From: Trichostrongylus colubriformis
Lineage: Eukaryota > Nematoda > Chromadorea > Rhabditida > Trichostrongylidae
NCBI GenBank assembly: GCA_963978905.1
Contig: OZ022258.1
Location: forward strand, 41,834,591 to 41,898,590
Length of the DNA: 64,000 nt
Direction of reading: 5' to 3'
Shown in pieces: positions 1-11,600 of this stretch. How positions within the stretch are numbered: the stretch's first letter is position 1; every line of letters begins with the position of its first letter. Made by a program: the position numbers and the translations under genes. The notes under the pieces were generated by a model. The model was given only the letters and a program-made list of their open reading frames with translations. It ran no database searches and had not been told where the DNA came from.

Positions 1-350
1 CGCACTTGCACGTACAGTACGTGAAGCCTCGCTAGTTCATGGATTGGCGCAGTACTCAAGAAGTATAAAATCGAGTTCGAAATTTGCCCGATGTTCTGGC
101 TTTTGTTCACAGCTCAGGCTACTGAAATAACCAGTCTCGGATATTCGCGAATATATGTAATATATAATGTTGGTTATGTAATATTCAATCAACATCTTGG
201 GTATTATAATATTTTTATCGTAATTACCATTATTTTGACATAACAATTTGCTAACACTTGTATAGTCATGAGTTCACGTGTCTGGACAGAAATTTTCACC
301 ATTGCGCGTGTGCCCATTCGATATGGTATGGAATTTCCCAAGCATGGCTA

Positions 351-1071
351 CTCCCGGAGGGGTGTACGTCGTTTGGCGCGGCCTCTGCAGCTAATTTTCT
401 AATGGGGCGCATGGGCCGTTGCTCATCATAGGGGCGTGTCCTTCGCCGTCTGGACTCTCGCAGATTTGCCTAAGCCTTTTTAGGTAAGGAGCTTTGGCAG
501 CGCCCCCTTGGAAAATTGGCTCCACGGAAAAACTCACCGGCGCGCGTATGCGGCGCGTGCGCGGTGACGTCACAGCCACCGCGCAGCGCGACGGTGAGCG
601 ATGGCCTTGCTCCTACCAAAGCGCTTTATAGAGGGTTACCTTGTTTGTGTTTTGCTAATCATTGAGGGTGACCACATAGTGCTGCGGAAGCTTTGCTGCT
701 TTGACAGGCTTTCGACAGCTGGGAGAGCTGGCCTTTTTCAAAGTGGCTAGCTTCTACAGACGTATGGATTTGCCTCAGCCCAGTGATGTAGAAGTTTCAG
801 GAGACTGTGTGAGCTCCGTCCCATGTATGACCATGCAGGGAGACACATAGTAGAAAAGTGCAAGCCATCTCATGACTTTGCTGAAGTGACAGCGAGGTTA
901 TCCTCATTGAAGAGCAATGTTTGTAGCGCAGGCCATCGCAAACCATCGCGGCGCGCGGTGGCTGTGACGTCACCAAGCACGCGCCGCATGCGCGCGCCGG
1001 CGAGTTTTTCCCTCCTCCCTGGAAAATTAGCTACAGAGGCCGCGCCAAACGACCATCTCCCCTCCCGGAGT
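351..1071. mobile_element. Nested inverted-repeat (foldback/MITE-like) element
   Basis: The left end (CTCCCGGAGGGG, then CGTTTGGCGCGGCCTCTG near 370) reappears inverted near 1021-1070. A second, inner pair of inverted GC-rich arms lies at about 525-610 and 935-1012; both inner arms contain the palindrome TGACGTCA. A shorter relative lies at 51593-51775, which shows it is dispersed. Between the inner arms there is a non-repetitive core at about 610-930 that could be a captured gene piece. No transposase is visible, so it would be non-autonomous. Confidence 0.7.
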
Positions 1072-1108
1072 GTATGCCATGGAGGCAGAAAATTCGCGTG
1101 ACCGCTTT

Positions 1109-1184
1109 TGGTGCGCGACGCGATAGTGCATCGTCATCGCTCCAGGACCCTTTCAATATGGTGCGCATCGCGTCGCACACTGAA
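1109..1184. repeat. Short imperfect hairpin
   Basis: GTGCGCGACGCGAT at the left is matched by the inverted ATCGCGTCGCACAC at the right, about 75 bases end to end. It may be a very small MITE or a terminal fragment; no function is apparent. Confidence 0.4.
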
Positions 1185-1809
1185 CGCCGCAAAGCGAACT
1201 TTCTGTTCTAATGACATACACCCCTATTCCCGTAGCCAGTAACTTTCATTGGCGTAGTTATCACTGGTTGATGTCAACCCTTTTCTTTGGTAAGTTTAAC
1301 GATGTCAATATCAATGCATGGCGGAATCGCATATGCATTTATCGCATCAGGCATTGCTCAGAATTCGCGATTTGGGCGAACGAGCGAAAAGAAAAACATA
1401 CGTATCATATCGATTTGGCGACTAGGCGTGTCATTTCCCTAATCGCTATCCTCTCCGCCTATTCGCATGATCTTCTGATGCCTAATCGCTCAGTCGATTA
1501 GCAGTAGCCTAATCGCTTCATGACCTAGCAGGCGTGATCGCAGACTCTGAACACTGCCTCAACGCTTTTGCTGTTGACTTAAAATATCAGCCGAGTCTAT
1601 CAAGTGCGACGGTTCTTCTTGATTACACAAATCACAGGATCTCCTATCGAAAATAACGGATTTATGTCATCGTGGAGGTGATGGAGTGACTCGTCCTGCT
1701 TTAAGAATGGAGATGTGCGAAATGAAAGGTCTGTCATTTTCTGCATGCTATCTTCTACTCGTGATTGCTGTATGAAAGTATTAGTTGTTTGATTGGATCC
1801 GTTTTATAG

Positions 1810-2098
1810 ATCACCCTTACTTCGTTGGAGTCCAGTTCCATCCAGAATACCTTTCCCATCCACTTCAACCAAGCCCACCTTTCTTAGGACTTCTGCTCGC
1901 AGCAACAGGCCAGCTAAAGGTACTTTTACCTCTCTTTTCGTTAAGATTCGAAGGGCTACTTTGGGTTGACTTTCTGCTCTTTCGTAATTCTTACGGCTAA
2001 CTCATGTTTAGGGCTATTTGAGTGGCTCCAAAATACCAACTCCGATGCTTTCTTTGATGGAGGCGGCGTTCCCACAACTAGCCAATATGCGAATTTGA
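1810..2098 (+). CDS. ctps-1: CTP synthase, C-terminal exons (partial)
   Basis: CTP synthase makes CTP from UTP, ATP and glutamine in the cytosol. Two exons are seen: 1810-1919 and 2012-2098, with a GT-AG intron (1920-2011). The first starts with the last two bases of a split codon, then reads [15 protein letters not shown] and [14 protein letters not shown]. The FHPE piece carries the His and Glu of the class I glutamine amidotransferase triad; the Cys lies in exons outside the window. The frame ends at TGA 2096-2098 with a short nematode-type tail ([11 protein letters not shown]...). The 5' part of the gene is missing from the window. Just downstream lie a poly(A) signal and the start of cand-1 on the same strand, so the two may share a promoter. 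Confidence 0.92.
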
Positions 2099-2518
2099 TT
2101 GTTGCCTGTGATTTTTAGTTCACGTCTGGCAATTTTTTGTTCACACCAAGATTGGGTATTGTTTACTTGTAATCTTATTAAGTAAGGGAAATGCAGTTAA
2201 AATTTTACGCAATTTTTCATGACTTATTTTCACTTTCGGAGTTTAGTACGGAGTACTACAGATTTTAGGGTTGATATCACGTTGTAGATTGTTGTCCTCT
2301 CTCACTGGTTCAATATCCCCGTTGTTGTTCCATTCCTTGATCCTTTGTTCTGATAGAACGGTTACAGTCGTGATGGAATTGAAATCATTGTTATTCTGTT
2401 GATGCTGCAATTATATCGTGTTGACTAGGGTGCGACGCACTTTAAGATACTCATCTCGATTGCTTCCATTCTCTTCTTCATTAAAATCAACTACTGTTCA
2501 CTGACATTATTATATGTG

Positions 2519-2524
2519 AATAAA
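2519..2524 (+). promoter_or_regulatory. Poly(A) signal AATAAA of CTP synthase
   Basis: A canonical AATAAA lies 421 bases after the CTP synthase stop and 117 bases before the acceptor in front of the cand-1 ATG. This spacing resembles that between adjacent genes of nematode operons. Confidence 0.6.
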
Positions 2525-2628
2525 CCTTAATGAAGCTTTTCTGAATGTACATCAGAGTTCAGAGCTCTGGAATATATCATCGTAGGAATTTAGATGGTTT
2601 GCAACTTGGTTTGCTTTCTTTGTGATTT

Positions 2629-2641
2629 TTCATATCCTCAG
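2629..2641 (+). promoter_or_regulatory. Probable trans-splice acceptor of cand-1
   Basis: A T-rich stretch ends in CATATCCTCAG at 2641, only seven bases before ATG 2649. No upstream exon of cand-1 is seen, so this acceptor most likely receives a spliced leader (SL2-type if the gene is a downstream operon gene). Confidence 0.55.
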
Positions 2642-2648
2642 CACAAAC

Positions 2649-5600
2649 ATGGCCACCACAGCCACGTCTGCCTACCATGTAGCTCAGTTAATAGATAAAA
2701 TGATGTCAGTCGATAAGGTTTGTTTTTCTCTGCTTTTTTTCAATTTTTCCATTTTTGTTTCTCCGGTAACTTTCTACCTATTCTCTATTATGGGAGAAAA
2801 TTTGGGATCCGCTTTTCCTCATTTTGTTCTCTTCATAAACGCTGAGGATTTGCACTTTGTTTTGACGGAATCGTAAAAGGCGGCCGTAATGGAGCCTCCT
2901 TAGATCTTCCAGAAAGATTCCTGGGTAGTTGAGATGAAATGAATAAGCATCTCGTAGTAGTATAAAATATAAGAAAACGGGAAATTCACATCAACTGCAT
3001 TCAGTGATCGTTGGATCGAGAAATGGAAGTGTATGTGTTCATCGATATTTTCCAAAACTCATTAGTAATGTAATTTCAACTTGATTTTCTAGGATTACCG
3101 TTTTATGGCTGTGAATGATCTGATGAGAGAACTACAGACGAACAACATGAGGCTTGATGACGACTCGGAAAAGAAGGTAGTTACGTTCAATGTTGTTTGT
3201 CTGTTGTTGTTTGTCTGTATTGTCTTTTTTGACGTTGTCTTATACAGCGTAGTAAATAAAGATAAAGATAAAGACCTCTTCGTAGATGACTCTGTCGTCC
3301 TCTCTTACGTCCGAAAATGCTTCCGGTTTTTGGAGGAAGGTCCAAGATGTAACTGTGTTTCACTTCCATTCACTTCTTAATGGTGAAGTGAGAAGTGTGG
3401 AATTATCGTCATGTAAGATGATCAATTAAAGGTTGTACGTATGCTCATTCGACTTTTGGATGACAACAATGGCGAAGTGCAGAATTTGGCTGTTAAATGT
3501 CTTGGTGCTGTCACACAACGAGTTAAGGAAGCTCAGGTGAGGAAGTGTCTGCCGGTCTGTGTAGAACCACTCTCATGTTCTTCAAATTAGGCGGAAACGC
3601 TGGTAGATGCGCTGTGCTCGATGATGGTGGCTGGTTCGGAATCGCTCCGTGATGTATGTTTTTGAAATACTTCGATTGTTAGTCTTATTAAACTGGCTAG
3701 CCTTACAGGTCAGCTCCATTGCACTTAAAACGGTTGTTGGACACTTACCAGTGGCAAATACTGTGTTTGTGACGAATCTTATGAAACGATTGGTGCCGAA
3801 ATTGAATGCCGCCTTGGGTAGGCGCACTGATCGTAGTAGATCTATTTTGTTCTGGTAAAGAAAAGTTTGATTATAGAACAAACGAAACCGAATGATTCTG
3901 TTCGCCTGGAAGTGGTTGACGTTATTGGGGATATCCTCACCCGCTTTGGATCTCTCATCACATCCGTGCATAAAGAAGTCGGCTTTTTGATATCGCTGTT
4001 TTCTGGTTTTTTTTGGTCTTTTTTCTCATAATTTTTTTTTAAATGTAGGCAACAGGGTCTTAGGTGTTTGGCCTAAGTGGCTTTCACAATCTATTATAAC
4101 GATTATCACAATTCGTTGACGTTACTTTCTAGTTTCATGCACTCTTGTCTGTCTTTTTCTCTCCATATCTGTGGATAGCGCGAATCTCATGACAATACGC
4201 CTTAAATCCAAGTATGGTATTTCTCAGTAGTCGGGCGTTGGCCATTCTAACAGAAGCAGCCTTGTATTGGTTCGGAAGGAGCAAGCCTTCGAAGGAAAAG
4301 TGAAAACACATGAGCAAAAAATTTTTTTTTACTCATCAAGATTGAACTGACTATAATCTATTTTCACCGGTTTTTCTTTTTGTTTGTTCGTTGGATTGAT
4401 ACTTTTAGACACAAAAAGTCTTACTTGACCAACTTCTCCTTGAACGACCAGCGCTAAAAAAGAAGGCTACCATCGCTTTGGGGGCACTGATGGCGGTGTG
4501 TTCACATGATTTATTCAAGGACACTATGGATGTTTTTGTGGAGAGGTATTTTGGCTTTGTTTTTCTTGTTGGCCTTATTTTCGCCTTTCGCTTTTCCCAT
4601 CGTAAATCATTGAAACTATAAAGCTATAATGCAATCCTCTCCGTGCTGTTTGAGCTTATTATGTTCTCAAAGGATTACCTTTCAGATTGTCCGATGCCAA
4701 AGGTACTCATTCAGTCCGCACCTACGTTGTAGCCTTGACTTGTGTAGCTAAATGTAGCGGGCCGCGCTTTTCAGAATATATTCCAAAGGTGGGTATCTAC
4801 TCGAGCTGCTGACAAAATCACAAGTTCTGTTTTACAAAAAAGCGTGAAATCTGTTTTGTTCGAAGCGAATCATTTATTCTCAAAGTAAATTCAAAACATT
4901 TCAATGATATGTAGTTTCAGGTTGCGCCTAAAATAATCGAACAAGTCGAGGCTGCAGATGATGATGAACTAAAGGAGGCTCTGCTGCAGTCTCTGGAGAC
5001 ATTTTTATATAGATGCCCTAGAGAAATGGCGGTTTATCAGGATCAGGTGCTCAAGGTGGGCTATCAGTGATATCTCATCTGAATTTCTTCGTATTGTAGG
5101 AAGTTTAGGTTGTCACTACTGACCTCACATATGATCCCAATTACTCATATTCTGACGACGAAGAAGAGCAGTCAATGGAAATTGGTGGTACGCACACCAC
5201 TAATCGTTCTTACTCTAATCGGCGCTAACTGTAAATGGATCATTTTCATGTGAAGACGGCGACACTGATGAAGACGATGCAGAGGATTATTCGGATGATG
5301 ATGACATGAGCTGGAAAGTGCGCCGTGCATCAGCAAAAGCCATTGAGGCCATGGTGAATACTTTTACATGCACGGTACTTTTACTTGTACCCTAATCTGT
5401 TTGTTTTTCTTTTTGAGATCGTGTCACGTCGTGATCAGCTTTCGCACTCTGTCAAAACTTTGGGTCCGTTGCTGATCTCGCGTTTACGGGAAAGAGAAGA
5501 AAACGTGAGAATCGACATATATAACGCCTACATTGCAATCCTCTCCCAGGCTCGCCTCGTCGTACCGAATGCTCTTGCTGCTGTTCACGTGAGTGCAACA

Positions 5601-8600
5601 TCGTTATCGTTTTTTTTTTCAAATCCTATACGCTGTAGGCTTCCTATGTTTTTTTGTTCATGCGTAATTTCTAAGCGTGCAAACTTGTTTAGTAACGCTC
5701 ACAGTCTTTCCTTAAGACTAATGTAATAGCGATACACTGACCACAGCATGGGAAAAGAACTACCCAATATTCCTTCGCTTTGACGCGTTTCAGCGTCACT
5801 GATTCTCCAGCACATTCTGTAGTTACGCGACTTGTTACATAACATTCCTACGAAGGTAGGCGTCATGATGTTGGCAATGTAAAAAATGTAAAAATCGAAG
5901 AGTAGCTGAGAATTGGTCCCAGTGCTGTACAAGAGCTCTTGTGAGTGAAAGATGTGAAGTTGTATCGAGCTAATGGATCGCTACAATTTGTCTTTGCTAC
6001 GCAATAAACATTAACAGTTCACGATGAGCTGTGGGCATCAACATCTCAAGATACCCTATTTCCATTGCCGTCCTCTCCTTTTGTGTCTTTTAGAAGACGC
6101 ATCGCTCTTGAAGTGACCCATCCACATGAAGACTGGGGGTATGAAAAGAATATTCGCGGCGAACTTCACGATAAAGAGCGTATTTCTGAACTAAAAAACT
6201 CGTTCTTTTCACCGCCTTTTTTATCCCAGCCCGTCTTTTAAAGTGAACCCCCCCCCCCCCCCCGAACAATGCTTGAGAACTGGAGTAGTGGAAATGACTG
6301 CAGCGTTACCTATTGCATCGTAATACTGCTGCATCAATTATTGTTTGACGTATGGGCTATCGTGGTGAACGCGTTCACCGACCGGTATCAAAAGATATAG
6401 CCGAATTACCTCCGCCACTGTTTTTAAGCCCGCGATGTAACCGTTCACGTGCTATTGAGGCAGCGTTCATAGTTTTGGAATTTGCGGAATCGATTGGGAG
6501 AATTGCGGAATTGAGGAAAGAATTGGTGAATATCTATCGGGAGAATTGTAGATAGGTGAAATTGTGGATTTTACGCTAATGCAGATATGTGTAATTTGTG
6601 GAGATGAAGACACTTCCCGTTTCTTAGTTTCTATAATCCTCTCGTCTTTCCGCAGCATGGTAGTCGATATGTATCTTATGCTTTTCTGCAAATTCCCGGA
6701 CTCTGCATTTCCAGGATTTCGCACATTTCGTTCCTTCATTCATCTTATTCGTTCCTTCATTCCTCTCAACTCTTCGTAACATGGAAATCGATAAGTATCA
6801 AATGCTTCCCCGGAATTTTCACAAACTCCGCGATTCTCTCAATCTTTACGTATCTTCGTCATTTTCCGCAGGTTCCGCAATTTCGCAAATTCCAAAACTA
6901 TGAACGCTGCCTAAGGCCGCCGTCAGACTTTGCGATTTTGTGGTTCTGTCATTTTGCGGCTCTGCAATTTTACTACTCCGCATTTTCGCGCGCAATACTA
7001 CGACCTTGAGATTGTGCAGTGACGCAACTTCGCGTGCGGAGCTGCGACATCGCAAAATCCCGAAGTCTGGCGACGGTCCAAGTGTTCGAGTGCTATTGAC
7101 TCTTGATGTGTAAATGAGTAATGAAGGACACATCAAGTGATCAAGCAGAACTAATGCCAATTTGTATTTTCTCACTTACAGAAAGACGATGGTGAAGAGC
7201 CACTCAAGATAGGGACTACTCTTTTCTCTCCATCAGCTCTATCTGGAGAGCAGCAACAGCTGCTCGAATCCATTGCCGCACAATCCGAGCCGTTGCTAAA
7301 GGTTGTTCTAATTGTGGAATCTCATATCCTTCGTGAACTTTGAGGTCTTCAGGCTGTGATGAAACAACTGAGGTTGAAGTCGCCGAAGACCCGTAGTCTT
7401 TGCTTTGATTTGTTGGCCAACTTCGTTAGGTAAGCATAGCTACTTGTTTGTCAGTTGCGAAGTCGTGATATCATCATCTTATGATTAATGATGGCATCTC
7501 TGCTTTAGGACTTTGCCAGGTTCATTGGCTTCATATCTTCCAAGCTTGCTGCCTGGTTTGTCGAATGCTGTGCTTGATCGTAGTAGCGGGGCTCCTATGA
7601 AAATTGATGCTCTCTCATTACTTGCTCGAGTTATAAAGTGTCATGATCATAATGTGAGTCATTATCAAACAAATATGAAGTGGGGATATTCCAATACTTA
7701 GTTTATGTGAAGGTATTTGCTCCGCATCTTGACAGCATCGTCCAGCTGACAGTGGGCGCCATACAGGACAGTTTCTACAAGGTACTGTGTTTAAACGATA
7801 TCTACGTGTACTTGTTTGCGAGTGAAATGTCATATTGAAGGTATCAGCGGAGGGTCTGAGTGTTGCATCACTTCTCGTCCCAGTGATCCGTGACTGCGGT
7901 AGTGGTAAACTAGTGCCAACCCTCTACAATGCTATTTTCGAGAAACTTAAGATCAACGACATAGATCAGGTACGAGATGATTTCTCCATTCATATGGTGA
8001 GATCTTCCTAAGCTTTGACTTTAGGAGGTGAAGGAACGTGCTATCTATGCGGCGGGTCTCTTCATTGCCACCTTTGCGGACGACATGCCTTCAATGGTTC
8101 CTTATTCTATTATATTTTCAATACTTTGCTAATATTTTGCAAATTGATAGTGAAAAATCTGTAATTTTTTTTGCCTGGACGTGGGAAAACTTATTCCTTC
8201 TCCTTCATTCTTCCAAAACGCTAGTTTAGGGTAAATCACGAAGATATAGTTTCAGGCTTTCAAAGTGAAAACTGTGGTATCGGTATTTTTACTGAGGTGT
8301 CATATGGCACGGGTGAGGCTATATAATCCGGAAAATTGCGTGGCCACCCGCGGCAAGGGGGGGGGGGGGTGCGAGTGCCAGTGGTGGGGCATTGCAGCCT
8401 TGCGAGGCAGTGTGGCATGGGCGGAAGCGCAGAAGGTGACGCTATATAATCCGGAAAATATAATTCACTGACGCAGCCACACTCTGCCGGGCTCCTAAAA
8501 GCAATCGATTCGCAAGTCGTACTGGTGGCGCCGCGAAGCGATTTTCCGGAGTAAGGAGCCTCACCCATATGGCACAGGTATTTTTGCTTAGATGTTCCCA

Positions 8601-11600
8601 GTAACTATTTCTAGCATGTGATGACAAGGTTGAGACTTTCACTCATCTCATTCCTTCCTGACATATACTGATACTTCCAGCTGTCTAGAACGTGCCAGAG
8701 GGTAGATGAATGAACGAGTTCGTAATCATACTCCTTCACTTCCTCACATATCGATCGGATTAGCCTTTCACGCATCACTTCATGTTGCTTCCGTTTTAGG
8801 TCCCAACCACACTGGAGCTTATGGTGGAACGTCTTCGCAACGAAATGACCCGTTTATATGCTGTTCGCGCATTGATAATGATAACCGAAAGTCGTACTCC
8901 GCTAGTAGATGTTTCGCCGATTGTACCGTTCCTTCTGCCAACGTTTACTGATTTCCTCAAGAAAAATTCCCGTGCGTTAAGGGTGAGCGTTTTCAACATC
9001 TTGTTTCAGATGACATTTTTGCCTTATGACGGTAGTTTTCGTATTTTAGATCGGTACTTTACATCTCATTGAAGCGCTGCTTTTAAGAAATGACATACCT
9101 TTACTGGACTCGGAGGATTTGATGTTGGTGAGTATTTTTTCATCGCATCACGTTTAAATGGAATAAGAGCAGCATTTTTATACATGTGGGCATACGTTTC
9201 TGTCCTCATAAGTAGTTAACCTTGCGATTCAACAATTCTCTGTCAGAGTTTCGAAATTTACGATGGGTGCACTTTCTCCATTTGCAACGTGACTCACTAG
9301 GCTTAGGCCGCGTTCATACTTTGCGCACCGCTAATACCGGCGTCGACGTGGCATCGGTGCGCTAAGTATGAACGCTCACATCATTTAGCTGCCAGAACCG
9401 GTGGCCGACAGCTAAATGATGCACCTGCCGGCTGCCTTCCGATGACGCGCTCCGTTTGTAAAACCCTCTACCCAACCGCGCTGCAGTATGATTTGTGGCA
9501 AAAGCCCACAAATTCGAATTTGAATTTGTCAAGATGCGAAACTTTGCATAATGGTCGTGGCGAAGCTCTCGGACACGAATTTGAAAGTTGGCATAGTAAC
9601 CAAGCTATACGAATTTCGAATCCGAATTCATGGGTTCTCGCTACGATCATCATACTGTAGTGTGGTTGGGTGTGGTTGGGTTAAGCGTTTCACAAAGGAG
9701 CGCGTAACTGTCACCACAGATGCCAGCGTCAAATTGCCGCCGTCGCTGCCGGTGTAGGCGTTGGTGCGCAAAGTACGAACGCGACCCTAACGATTTTGTA
9801 TTCCGATTTTTTTGTCAATATTATTACTAGCAGGAATCGATGAAACGTTTTAGATCTTCGCAGAGTTGCCTCCGCTAATTCGGGAGTCAGATTTGCAGAT
9901 TTCCCAGCTTTGTTTGAAGTGTATCACCGGTTGGTTCATTTGTACAAACTTTTATTTTAGTTGAGCAACGAGTTTCGCCTCACACTTCGATCCAAGAGTG
10001 TGTAATTTGGCATCACTACTACAGCTTGCTTTTTGTTGTTTTAACCTATGACATTTGTTTGATCTGTACAGGTTGGGTTCGGAATCTGCTAATTTCCGTA
10101 CCCTGCTTATGAGAATGTTCAATGTTGCATTTAGTTGGCTTGCAAGCGTATCCGGCGCGGGTCGCACCACAGTTGGCATCTATTCTTTCGGCTGTTATTC
10201 ACCTCTCACAATCAGCCTTGTTACAGGTAAAGACATCCTATTATTGACTGCAGGTTTCTGTATAATAAAGCTGTGAAGCCACTCGTAGAAGTGATTTTAG
10301 GGTGCCACTTTACAAGCATCTCTTGATATGATCCAAACATTGGTTTCCAATCCGGTGCCTGGAAAGCCAGAGTTTGAGGTGAAGAATAAGTCAGTCGTGG
10401 AGTAAGAAGCAGTCCATGAAGAACTTTTTACAGGAGTTGCTTGACCAGCTTACAGCGCCTGTCTATGATGTTCCGAATTTGTCTAGACAAGCTTTCCAGT
10501 CTATTTCCGCCGCCACTGGTGTGGTTGCTGCAGCCAGCGGAGACATGAAGAAGGTTTGTGTTTCTGCTTGCATTTGCATTGTTTCTAGAGTTGGCGAATG
10601 ATCGCTTTGTATTGATAGATAGATTAAGGCATGCTTCAGGCAGTTACATATTAGGCCATAATCAGTAACCTGACAAAAGCGGTCCTAGTAGTAGTATTAT
10701 TTTCTTCACTTTGTTCAATCTGCAAAGTAACTTGATGTCACAGTTTTTGCACATTACATATAGTTATTATAGGCACGATCGTTGGCTGAAAAACTCGCGG
10801 ATCAACTGCAGAATGAAACTTCCACAGATGCAATCCGTTTGTTCAGTGTTCATGCACTCGGAGAGCTCGGTCGTCGCTGTCCCAAAGTCTTCGAACACAG
10901 TCATCTTGAGTCAGTTTCAAATTGTATTCTTCTTACCAAAATGATACATGGCACATGTATTCTCGTTGCAGACCAGAGAAGCTAATCATCCCGGCCTTCA
11001 ACTCCAGCTCAGAGGATCTGAAAGCAGCTGCTGCTCAGGCACTAGGGGCACTTGCAGTGGGTAACCATGCGCGCTTCTTGCCTTTCATATTGAATGAAAT
11101 CAAAACGCAACCCAAGAGACAGTACCTGCTCTTGCATGCACTGAAGGAGGTAAGGGAGGGATAATATTCTGAGCTGTTGGTGCTTGCATTGTTAATATTC
11201 ATTTAGGTAATCGGACATGAGTCAACAAATATGGTACCCATTGAGGTTTTCCGTTCTCGCATCAGTGAGATTTGGCCCGTGCTTGTTGACCATGCAGATG
11301 GAAACGAAGAAGGAACCAGGTAACCTTTTAGTGCAGAGCTCCTTTTCCGTTTCTCGTGCGTGGCTGTTGTGAGATTCCCATATGTTCTCTTCCCCTTTTC
11401 TTGTCTGATGATACTGGAAATCGCTATCGCGCTATATTTGGGATAATGAAGAGTTTTAGATGTTGTTCAATACGTCATGTCACGTTTCTTTTATAACTGA
11501 AGCCTGCTCTAACAACTTTATAGAAATGTTGTTGCGGAATGTCTTGGCAAGTTGAGTGTGATCGATCCTCATGGACTTTTGCCAGAGTTAAAGGTAATCT

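Larger units (their letters stand above)
1..1809. other. Upstream/intronic stretch without recognised exon
   Basis: I searched this stretch for upstream exons of CTP synthase, whose C-terminal exon begins at 1810 in mid-codon, and found none. Either the preceding intron is longer than 1.8 kb or it reaches beyond the window. It holds a nested inverted-repeat element (351-1071), a short hairpin (1109-1184) and otherwise unassigned sequence. Confidence 0.6.

Noticed and set aside
9863..9866. Alternative acceptor CAG|AG for cand-1 exon 21
   Set aside because: It would break the frame; the acceptor at 9853 gives [13 protein letters not shown] in phase 0 and matches the family.
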